Shown here: piece after piece, positions 1 through 8,572 of the stretch
Layout of the letters: each line of letters starts with the position of its first letter
Position numbering within the stretch: position 1 is the first letter of the stretch
DNA from: an uncultured Christensenella sp.
GTDB lineage: Bacteria > Bacillota > Clostridia > Christensenellales > Borkfalkiaceae
Length of the DNA stretch: 31,749 bases
Direction: 5' to 3'
Assembly: GCA_910586365.1 (NCBI GenBank)
Contig: CAJUGP010000010.1
Span: 1-31,749 of the forward strand
Position numbers and translations under genes: made by a program
Notes under the pieces: model-generated
What the model saw: only the letters and a program-made list of their open reading frames with translations
The model's database searches: none
What the model was told of the DNA's origin: nothing

Positions 1-2261
1 GCCGAGAGCAGCACGCCGCCGCCCAGATTCATAAACGGCGCATCGCCGCCCTGCCCGTTCGGGAAGAAAGATAGCGCCATGGGCGGTTGGTTGAGCAGCT
101 CCGCCTGAACGGCGATATCCTGCGCCGTTTCGCCGAAGAATACGGAAAAATCGAATTCGCTTTCTCCCGCGTCCATGCGTTCCGTAAAACGGTCTTGCTG
201 CAAAATCTGGCGCTCGTCGATCGGGTGTCCCGTATAAGCGGGCGTCCGCAACAAATTGAGATAGAGCGTATTATTTTCAAAACTTGCCGCATACGTTCCC
301 TTGTTGACAATGCCCACGTACTGCTTTTCTCCGCGGAACAAACACCATTTGTGGAACGCGTCCTCGCCGCCGTCCACTCTCAGCGCTTCGGCGCCGAACG
401 CCTGCTCGCCGATCAATTCGCCGCGGAAGGCAAACGGAATTTTCAGCTTTAAGCACTTGTCTTTTTCGTCGAACATAACGCGGATTTTGATATCGACGCG
501 CTTCATTTGCTTATAGAAAGCATATTGAATCACGGCGCGCGAAGAGTGAAAACCGTAAACGCCTTCGAGCACGTCGCGCACCTGCCCGCTTTCCACCATT
601 CTCAGCGCGGGAAGCGCATGCTTCACGCCCGAATAACGCGTGCTTTCTTCCTCGGAAACGAGCGTAAAATTGCCGATTTCTTCGCCGATCCGCTTTGCTT
701 GAAAATCCCTCATCGCCCAAGCGTCTTCCGTGTCCGAAAAGACGCTCAGCCCGAACGGGCATTTCCCGAACAGATCGACGCCGTCGTTTTTCAAACAGAC
801 GACCGAACCGTTTTCTGCTTCGACTTCCGCCATATAAAGCCCTTGCATGCGGTAAACGCCGTTCTCGAGCGCGAAATTTCCGCGCGACGGAACGAGGCGC
901 GGTCTGCACTCGAAAAGATTCATGCTCATCGGCTTTAATTTCGCCTTGAAAACGACGCGCTTGCGCCAATCGAGATTGAGATTGCAACTCTCTTTCTCTA
1001 TCTGCGAAGGCAATTTCTCTTCCCCGCTGTATACGTCCATCACGGTGAACGTATCCGTCCAATTCTGGTCGGCAAGCTGGAACTGACAATCCACGACGAC
1101 CTCGCGCTCGTACGGGTGCGGATTATAAACCAAAACGGGATAATTTCCGTTGGCTTGATAAGAAATAAGATTCGACAGCGCGAAATACGCCTTTGCCTTT
1201 AATTCCGCTAAAATTTTGATGCCGTGGCTGATGAGGTGCAAGCCCTTTTCTTCCACTTCTTTGATCCCGCTGCCCGGGAGAATGTCGTGAAACTGCACGA
1301 ACAGCATATCCCGTTCCGCCTCTTTCAAAAGCGCGCTCGGATACTGCATCAACCCCTTTTCCGCCGCCACGGAACACATCTTTTCGGTTAAGAGCAATTC
1401 GTTTTCCAAACGGCGGTAACCCTTTTTGATTTTTGCCTGCGAGGTATAACAACCCACTTGCGCGGGACGCAGTGATTTTTCGATTTTCGCAACCGAACGA
1501 TTGCGCGCTTTCGCCGCGGAAAAATATTCCTCGGGCGTCGCGTGCTTTATAACGATCCCCTCTTTTTTCAGCGCTTCGGCGAGCGATTCGATATCGCTTA
1601 AATCTTGATCGGACGGACCGCCGCCGTGATTTCCGACGCCCCAAAGAATCATCAACGGATTTTCGTTTTTTTCGCGGATCAATCCCTCGATTTTCTGCGC
1701 CGCTTTGCCCAAAGGACTGTTATACAGTTCATAGTGACGGCGAACGTAAATCTCGGAGCGGTCGTAACCCACCCATATAAATTCGTCGGGAAGATCGAGC
1801 TGGCATTGAATCGGACGGCAAACGAGATAGTTGCGATAACCGCTTTGGGCGAGAATCTGCACAAGTCCGCGCGAATGCCCGAACGAATCGAAATTGACCG
1901 CGGTATCGAACGATTTCTTTTGAAATTTCTCTTCAAAATACGCATTCCCCGCCGTTATTTGGCGCACAAAGCCCTCGCCGGACGGCAAATTGCAATCGGG
2001 CTGATCGAACCAGCCGCCCATAATATTCCACTTTCCCTCTTTGACCAATTTTTGGATTTTTTCAAAAAGAGACGGTTCGTATTCCTCGATCCACTGATAC
2101 AAAAGCGCTTCGTTGTGATTAAATACGAAGGCGCCGTATTTTTCGCACAAACGCGCGGCACTGCGAAACGTGGACAGCGTCGCCGCCGCCCCCTCTTCCC
2201 ACTCCCATAACCACATAGGATCGATATGGGCGTTGCAAATAAGATAGACTTCGCGTTGCAT
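1..2261 (-). CDS. GH38 family alpha-mannosidase, partial (C-terminus beyond window)
   Basis: The reading frame is open from an ATG at 2261 to the window edge (753 codons, no stop), so the 3' end is missing. The protein has no signal peptide and should act in the cytoplasm on imported mannosides. The family fingerprint is clear: NAHIDPMW near the N-terminus (H12 and D14, zinc ligands), NFDSFGHS (D125, the expected nucleophile and zinc ligand), GNHGGGP near residue 211, and FHDILPGS (H325, the fourth zinc ligand). All catalytic-site residues expected for a retaining GH38 enzyme are present. A GGAG ribosome site lies 10 nt upstream, overlapping the end of the preceding lipoprotein gene, so this is the visible promoter-distal gene of the sugar operon. 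GH38 family assignment is firm; the exact linkage cleaved (alpha-1,2, 1,3 or 1,6) cannot be read from sequence. Confidence 0.93.
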   Translation of the reverse strand, partial: MQREVYLICNAHIDPMWLWEWEEGAAATLSTFRSAARLCEKYGAFVFNHNEALLYQWIEEYEPSLFEKIQKLVKEGKWNIMGGWFDQPDCNLPSGEGFVRQITAGNAYFEEKFQKKSFDTAVNFDSFGHSRGLVQILAQSGYRNYLVCRPIQCQLDLPDEFIWVGYDRSEIYVRRHYELYNSPLGKAAQKIEGLIREKNENPLMILWGVGNHGGGPSDQDLSDIESLAEALKKEGIVIKHATPEEYFSAAKARNRSVAKIEKSLRPAQVGCYTSQAKIKKGYRRLENELLLTEKMCSVAAEKGLMQYPSALLKEAERDMLFVQFHDILPGSGIKEVEEKGLHLISHGIKILAELKAKAYFALSNLISYQANGNYPVLVYNPHPYEREVVVDCQFQLADQNWTDTFTVMDVYSGEEKLPSQIEKESCNLNLDWRKRVVFKAKLKPMSMNLFECRPRLVPSRGNFALENGVYRMQGLYMAEVEAENGSVVCLKNDGVDLFGKCPFGLSVFSDTEDAWAMRDFQAKRIGEEIGNFTLVSEEESTRYSGVKHALPALRMVESGQVRDVLEGVYGFHSSRAVIQYAFYKQMKRVDIKIRVMFDEKDKCLKLKIPFAFRGELIGEQAFGAEALRVDGGEDAFHKWCLFRGEKQYVGIVNKGTYAASFENNTLYLNLLRTPAYTGHPIDERQILQQDRFTERMDAGESEFDFSVFFGETAQDIAVQAELLNQPPMALSFFPNGQGGDAPFMNLGGGVLLS

Positions 2262-2268
2262 AAAATGT

Positions 2269-3396
2269 TTACTCCGTTTCTTTTTCTACGACAATATCGA
2301 TATTTTTGAAAGACATATCGATATCGTACGTTCCGGGAAGCTCGTAGCCCGTATACATACCGTTTATATACAAATTATCCCACTTGGAATCCTTCATATA
2401 TCCCGCTTCCTGCGCCGCGTTAAACGCCCTGCGAATAAGATCCGTCAATTCTACGTCAACCGTTCTCCACGTATTCAGAAGGATTTTACCCGCCTCGTCG
2501 TATAAATTATAATCGGGCTGAAAGAACGCCGAAGAAGAGATATTGAAGATCCATTTATCGGTTGCGGATTCCTTCGACCCCGCATCGGGGAAACTCGCTT
2601 CCTCGCTGAATACGTAACGGTTGTCGAAAATCGGGATTCCGAACCACAGCATGTCGGTAAAGTTTCTGGCGGTTTCGTCGTAATTGGCTACGTACAGATA
2701 GAAAAGACACATTGCGGAATGCAGTCCGTAATCCGCCCGATCGCCCATATGGTCGACGAATTCGTTTATTTTCGCATCGATTTTGACGCGGATCGTTTTT
2801 GAGTCGGAAATTTTGCAGGCGGCATTCAAACCGGACGGCGTGCAGAGGTCTTGCTCCAACAGAAGATGCGGCCATTCCTGATAGGCTACCCGATCGGAAT
2901 GATAGCACTCCGAAGCTTTTAACGCAAGGCGGTATTCCCCCGTTCTTGTGTTGACCTCAAACGTTTTCGACTGATTTTCGTAAAGATAATGGTTGCGCTC
3001 GACTTCCGTAAACCGATAGTTGAACGTTTTCTGACCGTTCTTGATTTCGTAAGTCGTATTTTGTTTATCGTGGAAAGGATACCGCGAAGCCCATTGCGCG
3101 AGATGCCATTGCGGCATAAGGTCCGCGTTTCCGTAATCGAAACGCACCATGGGGTTATAGGCGTCCGTTCCGAACGTTTCGATATCGTCGCCGTAGATCG
3201 GTTTCCCGAGTCCGCGCACCAAAAGCCCTTTTCTGAATTTTTTATCTCCTAAAATCGAAATGCCCATTTCTTCGTTCGGCTCCTCCGTTTCATCAAGATT
3301 ATCGGGTTTGTTTGTCGAATTGTTGCATGCGGCACAGCCGAACAGCAAAAACGCGCTCATAAACACCGCAAATATTTTTTTTACCATAACATTCAC
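2269..3396 (-). CDS. Lipoprotein of unknown function (paralogue A of a tandem pair)
   Basis: The 375-residue protein starts with a lipoprotein-type signal ending LLFGC (C21), so it is probably tethered outside the membrane. I do not recognise the family. It is clearly homologous over its whole length to the next gene upstream (3408-4541). Shared blocks include PIYGD, ASRYP-HD, QTFNY-FT, YLY-NQSK, LALK-SECY, QEWPHLLL, SATDKW/SETNKW and a closing GTYD-DMSF. The pattern of alternating aromatic and polar strands suggests a beta-sandwich, possibly carbohydrate-binding, but that is inference. It lies 7 nt upstream of the GH38 mannosidase and 11 nt downstream of its paralogue in the same operon. The first ATG is preferred over the in-frame ATG three codons later because GAGGA sits 8-9 nt before it. 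Confidence 0.8.
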   Translation of the reverse strand: MNVMVKKIFAVFMSAFLLFGCAACNNSTNKPDNLDETEEPNEEMGISILGDKKFRKGLLVRGLGKPIYGDDIETFGTDAYNPMVRFDYGNADLMPQWHLAQWASRYPFHDKQNTTYEIKNGQKTFNYRFTEVERNHYLYENQSKTFEVNTRTGEYRLALKASECYHSDRVAYQEWPHLLLEQDLCTPSGLNAACKISDSKTIRVKIDAKINEFVDHMGDRADYGLHSAMCLFYLYVANYDETARNFTDMLWFGIPIFDNRYVFSEEASFPDAGSKESATDKWIFNISSSAFFQPDYNLYDEAGKILLNTWRTVDVELTDLIRRAFNAAQEAGYMKDSKWDNLYINGMYTGYELPGTYDIDMSFKNIDIVVEKETE

Positions 3397-3407
3397 CCGT
3401 TCCTCTA

Positions 3408-4541
3408 TTAAACTTCGATATAAGATTGAATATCCAAATTGCGGAACGACATATCGACGTCGTAAGTGCCCGGACTTTCAAACCCGATATACATATGGTG
3501 AAGATAAAGCTTATCCATCGTAACGCCTTGGAACATGTCGCCGCGCTGCGCGTCGCCAAGTGCGAGCGAAATATAGGGATAGACTTCAAAATCGATCGAC
3601 TTCCACTCGTCAAAGATGAGATTTCCCTTCATATCGTAAAGATTATTCGTCGGGGACCAATAATGCGTACCGGGGATATTATATACCCACTTGTTCGTTT
3701 CAGACTCCTTCGTGCCCGAATCGGGACCGCTCGTGCCTACGGCAAACGGCGTTCTGTTATCGAAGAGCGTAAGCCCCACGTAGAAGAAATCCGTAAAGCC
3801 CTGCGCCACGGACGGCATGTAATAAAATTCGAGATAGAACATTAACACGCAGGCGTGAAGATCGGGGTTCGGCGTACCCTGCATACGGTCGGCAAAGGAA
3901 TTTAGCTTCAAATCGAGCGAAACGACGATGGACTGGGTGTTCTTGACCGCGATCTGTTTGGGAATATCTTCGGGCGTGCCCATCGACTGCATCAAGAGCA
4001 AATGCGGCCACTCCTGCATGGGCGCACGGTCGTATTTATAGCACTCCGAAGACTTCAACGCAAGACGGAATTCGCTCGTCTTTGTATCGACTTCCAGCTC
4101 TTTGGATTGGTTTTGGTAGAGGTATCGCTCGTCGCCCAGATCGGTAAATTTATAGTTGAAAGTCTGTTTGCCGTCTTTCAACTCGGTTACCGTGTTGCCC
4201 CTGTCGTGCCAAGGGTAACGGGACGCCGCTTGATGGATCGTCCAGGACGGCGGACCTTGCAATCCTTTGTCGTAATCGAAATAATCCGCGCCGTGATAGT
4301 ACTTTTGCCCGAAGTTATCGAGATCGTACCGTTCGACGGCATCCTCTTCGGGATCGCCGTAAATGGGATTCCATATCCCGTTTACTTCAAAGCCGTTGCG
4401 GAAATTCCTGTCGTTCAAAACCGAAACGTATTCATACTGTTTTTCCTTTTCTCCGTCGTCGGCACCGTCACGCGGCGAACAGGCGGCGGAACATAGCAAC
4501 AAAGGAACGATCGTTAATAAAGCCGCAATTTTATTTTTCAT
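3408..4541 (-). CDS. Lipoprotein of unknown function (paralogue B of a tandem pair)
   Basis: The 377-residue protein has a short basic N-terminus, a hydrophobic core and a lipobox-like CSAAC (C21), predicting a membrane-anchored extracellular lipoprotein. No known domain is recognised. It shares collinear blocks with the neighbouring 375-residue protein along its whole length, so the pair arose by tandem duplication and then diverged. The mature part is rich in Trp, Tyr and Phe, as expected of sugar-binding beta-sandwich proteins, but there is no diagnostic catalytic motif. A GGAAGGG ribosome site precedes the ATG. A perfect hairpin separates it from the upstream secreted protein gene. Given the operon, a role in holding glycan near the transporter is plausible; an enzymatic role is not excluded. 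Confidence 0.8.
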   Translation of the reverse strand: MKNKIAALLTIVPLLLCSAACSPRDGADDGEKEKQYEYVSVLNDRNFRNGFEVNGIWNPIYGDPEEDAVERYDLDNFGQKYYHGADYFDYDKGLQGPPSWTIHQAASRYPWHDRGNTVTELKDGKQTFNYKFTDLGDERYLYQNQSKELEVDTKTSEFRLALKSSECYKYDRAPMQEWPHLLLMQSMGTPEDIPKQIAVKNTQSIVVSLDLKLNSFADRMQGTPNPDLHACVLMFYLEFYYMPSVAQGFTDFFYVGLTLFDNRTPFAVGTSGPDSGTKESETNKWVYNIPGTHYWSPTNNLYDMKGNLIFDEWKSIDFEVYPYISLALGDAQRGDMFQGVTMDKLYLHHMYIGFESPGTYDVDMSFRNLDIQSYIEV

Positions 4542-4570
4542 ACTTTACCCTTCCGTCTTAAATCGGTTCG

Positions 4571-4602
4571 CCTGTCGGCTGATTTCAAAATCAGCCGACA
4601 GG
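4571..4602 (-). promoter_or_regulatory. Perfect 15-bp intercistronic hairpin
   Basis: Bases 4571-4585 and 4588-4602 are exact reverse complements separated by two bases. The hairpin sits between the stop of the 536-residue surface protein gene and the start of the lipoprotein pair. On the minus strand it is followed by CGAACCGATTT, not a U-run, so it is not a canonical terminator. It could protect or process the upstream mRNA, or lower expression of the distal genes. Confidence 0.6.
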
Positions 4603-4614
4603 GAACGCAACCGT

Positions 4615-6225
4615 TTAGTTTTCTTTCTTTTTCTTCACTGCAAGGCAAACGCCCAAAGCCGCGACCGCTATGCCGACGACCATTCCGAACGCAACGGTGT
4701 TGACCGCGGAATTGCAACCCTTGCCGCCCTCTTTATCGGTCATCAACACCAATTTCAGATTGGACGAATTCATCTTGAACGTCACTTTTCCGTCCGCTTC
4801 CGTCGTGGTGATCTCGTCTACGTCCGTGCCGACGATCTTATAGACCTTTACGCCCTTATATACGGACGTGTCGAGTGAAACCGTCGTTTCGTCGATAAAA
4901 GACACGTTCGCTCCGCTCTCCGTTTTGCCGACGATGCTGACGACTTTCCAAGCCTTTTTCTCCGCTTTTGCCGCGCTCTCGATGTTGGCTTTCGCCTTTT
5001 CGTAATCCTTTTCCGCAAGCTCTTTGGCTTCCAACGCTTTCACCGTCGACGGATACACGCCCGCATGCAGCTGCGTTTCGGAGATGGTCGCGCCGATATC
5101 GCCCGTAACGGTAGCGTCGGCAAAAAGATCGGTCGTTTCGCTCTTCGTCGCGTTTTTCCCGTTCACGGAATGAACGGTGAAACTTGCTTCGCCCGTGCCT
5201 TCCATCATGTCCCAAGCGTCTTTATACATTACGCTGAGATACAGCCGCTTACCGTTTTCGGTGAGTTTCTTTTGAAACTGAGTAAGCGCATAAAAGCTAT
5301 CGCCGTAGTTCGCATAGGGAATCACGCTCTGTTTTTCCGCGCCGTCGTTCCACGCGCTTCCGTAAATGAAATTGTTGAACTCCGCTTCCGTGAGATATCC
5401 GTTGCCGTCGAGATCGAGCTTTTCAAACACGTCTTCTTCAAACGTGGTTTCCGCCGGCGTTAACCCCGCTTCGTTTTCGGGCGTTTTCCAAGTGTAGTCT
5501 GTTCTTTTGAAGTAACCGTCGTTCAGATCGAAGGCAATGCCCTCTTTTCCGTTTTCCGTAATGCCTTTCATAGAAATTTTGATGTCGGCATAATCGGTTT
5601 TAGGCGTCCAATCCTTGTTGCACAGCTGAATCGTCGAAATCCAGCCCGCCCAGCCGAGATATCCGTCCGAATATTCGCCTGCTTCCGTGTTGAACTCGCC
5701 GTCTGCGTCGAAAGACGGGTTAATGCCGATATAATTGAACTGTATGGTCATTTGACCCTCGGTCGACGGACGCATGGCAAACAAAATTCCCGCGCCGTAA
5801 TCGTTCGACCACGATTCGCTATGCTTGCTGTAAAAAGGAACTTCGTTGAAATTATCGGTCTTTTCAAGCACGTCGGTAAGCGTGAAACCGAACCAACGGT
5901 CGGTACTTACTTCCTGCCAATTATTCATGCTCATATTGAAAGAGCAATCGGTAATATCGATCTCGGGCGCAAAGCTTACGCCCATGCCGCCCTTCGTCGT
6001 GCTTCCCGTCGCGGTAAGCTCGTTGTTTTCATAAGAAAGATGCGTTCTGATATCGAGATATCTTGTATTCAGACCCGCGCCTTCCGTTAAAACGTAATTA
6101 AAAGGTTTCCAATCCGAAGCGGAATAAGCGTCTTCCGCGGCAGACGACGACGCGCGCGGCGCAGCGATCATAGCGCTGCTGCCCGCCAACAAACCTGCGA
6201 TCACAAAACAAATTACTTTTTTCAT
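4615..6225 (-). CDS. Secreted surface protein with EF-hand loop and Gly-Cys C-terminal anchor
   Basis: The 536-residue protein has an N-terminal signal peptide (MKK, hydrophobic core, Ala-rich exit around residues 22-30). A beta-rich domain follows that resembles the domain in the adjacent 477-residue protein. Residues 271-282 form a textbook EF-hand loop (DLDGNGYLTEAE, with D271, D273, N275 and E282), so the protein probably binds calcium; dockerin-like use is possible but only one loop is seen. Residues 388-417 are Lys/Glu/Ala-rich and helical. The C-terminus carries KGCNSAV (C504, 32 residues from the end), a hydrophobic helix and the tail KKKKEN. No sortase LPxTG motif is present. The ribosome site AAGGGGAA lies in the end of the preceding gene, only 2 bp from its stop. 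The function is unknown; capture of a glycan at the cell surface is inferred from the operon. Confidence 0.8.
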   Translation of the reverse strand: MKKVICFVIAGLLAGSSAMIAAPRASSSAAEDAYSASDWKPFNYVLTEGAGLNTRYLDIRTHLSYENNELTATGSTTKGGMGVSFAPEIDITDCSFNMSMNNWQEVSTDRWFGFTLTDVLEKTDNFNEVPFYSKHSESWSNDYGAGILFAMRPSTEGQMTIQFNYIGINPSFDADGEFNTEAGEYSDGYLGWAGWISTIQLCNKDWTPKTDYADIKISMKGITENGKEGIAFDLNDGYFKRTDYTWKTPENEAGLTPAETTFEEDVFEKLDLDGNGYLTEAEFNNFIYGSAWNDGAEKQSVIPYANYGDSFYALTQFQKKLTENGKRLYLSVMYKDAWDMMEGTGEASFTVHSVNGKNATKSETTDLFADATVTGDIGATISETQLHAGVYPSTVKALEAKELAEKDYEKAKANIESAAKAEKKAWKVVSIVGKTESGANVSFIDETTVSLDTSVYKGVKVYKIVGTDVDEITTTEADGKVTFKMNSSNLKLVLMTDKEGGKGCNSAVNTVAFGMVVGIAVAALGVCLAVKKKKEN

Positions 6226-6227
6226 GC

Positions 6228-7661
6228 TTATTCCCCTTTTTCGTTTTTCTTTTTATAAGCTACGATCGCGATCGCCGCCGCGACAGCTAAGAAGCCTGCA
6301 CCCGAAACGGAAGCAATGCCGACGGAGCCGTTGCAGCCCGATTTTTTACCCGCTTTTCCGTAGACGATCACTTGATACACGTTTTCGTTATCGATCTTCA
6401 AAACGACCTTTCCGTCTTGCACGCTCGCAAGATCCGCGCCCAATTCCTGCGCCTCGCCGTCCTCGTTCAGGAAATAAAACTTATAATCCGAATATCCCGT
6501 CGAAGGCAACGTATACGTAACGTCCATTGCCGCTTTCAAATTCACCGTGACGTCGCCGACCGTAGGCGCAACGCTGAAATAATCGATCACGCCGTAGCCT
6601 AATTTATCCGCTCTCTCTTTGACGATTTCCCAATCGCCGTCCGTTTCATCGTAGTTGACGACTTTTAATCCGTCGATCGCAGAAGCGTATACGCCGAAGT
6701 TCCCCACCGAAGCGTTGGGTACGGTGACGGTGAGATGATCCTGCGTCACCGTTTTATCGGCGCGATAGGCGGGAGCCACGCCGTCGCTCGCCTTCATGCC
6801 GTTCACTTCGTTCACCGTAAGCGTAACGGGACGGTGCGAATCGTCGCTATACATCATGACCATGCCGAAATAGCATTCATGCTCCGCAAAATATTCCTTA
6901 AAACCCGCAAAGGTGCTTCCGCTGTTGAGATAAGGCGCGGTGAAATCATATTCGCCGCCTTCGCCTATGCCCTTCCAAGCGCCGCCGTTCACGTTCATGC
7001 CGACGCCGTCGCCGTTTTCGGTAAACGAAAGGCTGAGGTGTCCGTCCCACTCGTCGTCGAGTTTGAAATTGGATACCGCTTTGTCTTGCGTGACGTCTGC
7101 CCAAGGCGCGTCCGACGCTTCACCCGTTTCGACGTCGAAATTCTTTGCAACGGTCGATAACCCGAGCACATTGTTTTCCAAAAGCTGATTCGTATTGAGC
7201 ATGAAAACAAGACCCGTCTGTTCCGTGTTCTGGTAACCGCCGAATCCGCTTAACGCGTTGAACGGCATATTCACGGGAATCGGATTCTGATCGTCCGCGA
7301 TAATGTTCTTATTGAGGAAGGTCAAGCTCAGCCAAGTAAGCTTATCGATATCGGGGATATTCAGCGTCATGTCTACGGAGAAATCGGTGACGTCGATCGC
7401 TTTCAGATAGGAAAATCCCGTCGTAGCGATTCCCGCATTGAGCGAACCCGTAAACGAAACCGTGCCCGCATCGCCGTCGTAGCTCATACTCGTGGGGATT
7501 TCGTAACCGCTCAAAACGTAGTTATGCGGCATCCAATCGCCCGTGCTTGCCGCCGCGCTTTCCGCTTTTGCAGAAGTTACACGGGGGGTGTTTGTGTTGG
7601 CAATGCCGATAACCGGAGCCAACATACAAACCGCAAGAGGTAACGCTAACATTTTTTTCAT
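6228..7661 (-). CDS. Secreted surface protein with Gly-Cys C-terminal anchor
   Basis: The 477-residue protein has a signal peptide (cleavage most likely after A21 or A33). Its beta-sandwich-like domain opens WMPHNYVLSGYE, parallel to the WKPFNYVLTEGA start of the neighbouring 536-residue protein. Further shared elements are a DVTDFSVDM-type strand, repeated aromatic patches and VNEVNG/VHSVNG near the domain end. A short Ig-like stretch precedes the C-terminus, where SGCNGSV (C443, 34 residues from the end), a hydrophobic helix and KKKNEKGE form the anchor. It is preceded by a strong AGGAGG ribosome site, 22 bp downstream of the permease gene, suggesting high expression. No catalytic motif is recognised. 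It is most likely a structural or substrate-binding partner of the ABC importer encoded just before it. Confidence 0.8.
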   Translation of the reverse strand: MKKMLALPLAVCMLAPVIGIANTNTPRVTSAKAESAAASTGDWMPHNYVLSGYEIPTSMSYDGDAGTVSFTGSLNAGIATTGFSYLKAIDVTDFSVDMTLNIPDIDKLTWLSLTFLNKNIIADDQNPIPVNMPFNALSGFGGYQNTEQTGLVFMLNTNQLLENNVLGLSTVAKNFDVETGEASDAPWADVTQDKAVSNFKLDDEWDGHLSLSFTENGDGVGMNVNGGAWKGIGEGGEYDFTAPYLNSGSTFAGFKEYFAEHECYFGMVMMYSDDSHRPVTLTVNEVNGMKASDGVAPAYRADKTVTQDHLTVTVPNASVGNFGVYASAIDGLKVVNYDETDGDWEIVKERADKLGYGVIDYFSVAPTVGDVTVNLKAAMDVTYTLPSTGYSDYKFYFLNEDGEAQELGADLASVQDGKVVLKIDNENVYQVIVYGKAGKKSGCNGSVGIASVSGAGFLAVAAAIAIVAYKKKNEKGE

Positions 7662-7683
7662 AATTTATTCCTCCTTGTAAGGG

Positions 7684-8559
7684 TCAACCCTTAACACTTC
7701 CTAAAACAATACCCTTGATAAAGTACTTTTGCACCCACGGATACAAAAGAATGATGGGTAATAAGATAATAAAGATATTGGCTGCCGCCAAAGAATTATT
7801 GCTCACGTTCTGAAATCCGCCCTCGATCCCCGAAAACGTCGGCTCCTTCAAAAACTCCTGCAAATACGTCTGCAAAGGATAATATTGCGGCTGCGAACTG
7901 TAAATCAAACCGTCAAACCAGCTGTTCCACTGACTGATAAAGGAAAACATCATTACGGTTACGATCACGGGCGAAGAACACGGTATCACGATTTGAATGA
8001 GGATATTAAAATGTTCCGCTCCGTCGATATACGCCGCTTCTTCCATTTCCTGCGGGAGCTGGCGCATGAAATTCATCATCATGATCACAAGAAAGACTTG
8101 AATGCTGCAAGGAAAAATCAACGCCCAAATCGTATCTTTCAGATGCAGCGTATTGGCGACCAACAAATACGTGGGCACAAGTCCGCCGCTGAACAGCATC
8201 GCCACCACCAAGACCGCCATGTAGATCGCTCTTCCCGGGAACGTCGTGTTTTTCCGCGACAGCGGATACGCCAATAATATCGTAAAGAACGTGGTAAGCA
8301 ACGTGCCGAGCACGGTTTTGATCACGCTGACTTTGAGCGCCGACCAAAAAGCGCTGTTGGAAAACACGTAACCGTAGGAGTCGAGCGTAAATCTTAAAGG
8401 AATAAACGTAACCCTGTTCGCTTCCACAAATTCCTTCGCGCTGAACGAAATCGCCAAAACGTGGATCATGGGAAGCAGACAAAGGAGCGCCAAAAGCGTT
8501 AAGAAAATATAATTAAAAACGGTGAATACAATATAACCCGCCGAAGTTTTCTTTTTCAT
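7684..8559 (-). CDS. Carbohydrate ABC transporter permease, LplC/YtcP type
   Basis: The 291-residue inner-membrane permease belongs to the CUT1 sugar importer family. About six hydrophobic segments are visible, beginning near residue 12. The cytoplasmic EAA loop that docks the ATPase is intact (EEAAYIDGAEHFN followed by IVIP). The sequence style (KEFVEAN, LPQEMEEAA, PLQTYLQEF) matches the LplC/YtcP subgroup rather than MalG. It follows the partner permease by 13 bp with an AGGAGG ribosome site 7 nt before the ATG. No ATP-binding subunit is encoded in the window, as is usual for this group, which shares an MsmX-type ATPase encoded elsewhere. The substrate is probably an oligosaccharide related to the GH38 and GH106-like enzymes of the locus. 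Confidence 0.93.
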   Translation of the reverse strand: MKKKTSAGYIVFTVFNYIFLTLLALLCLLPMIHVLAISFSAKEFVEANRVTFIPLRFTLDSYGYVFSNSAFWSALKVSVIKTVLGTLLTTFFTILLAYPLSRKNTTFPGRAIYMAVLVVAMLFSGGLVPTYLLVANTLHLKDTIWALIFPCSIQVFLVIMMMNFMRQLPQEMEEAAYIDGAEHFNILIQIVIPCSSPVIVTVMMFSFISQWNSWFDGLIYSSQPQYYPLQTYLQEFLKEPTFSGIEGGFQNVSNNSLAAANIFIILLPIILLYPWVQKYFIKGIVLGSVKG

Positions 8560-8572
8560 TCCGCTTCCTCCT

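Noticed and set aside
4615..6225. EF-hand loop as evidence for a cellulosome dockerin
   Set aside because: Dockerins need a duplicated calcium loop of about 22 residues, usually near a terminus; only one loop is seen, mid-protein, and no cohesin is present.
7583..7588. Six-base homopolymer near the signal peptide of the 477-residue protein as a second phase-variation tract
   Set aside because: Six bases is too short for frequent slippage, unlike the nine-base tract in the large surface protein.
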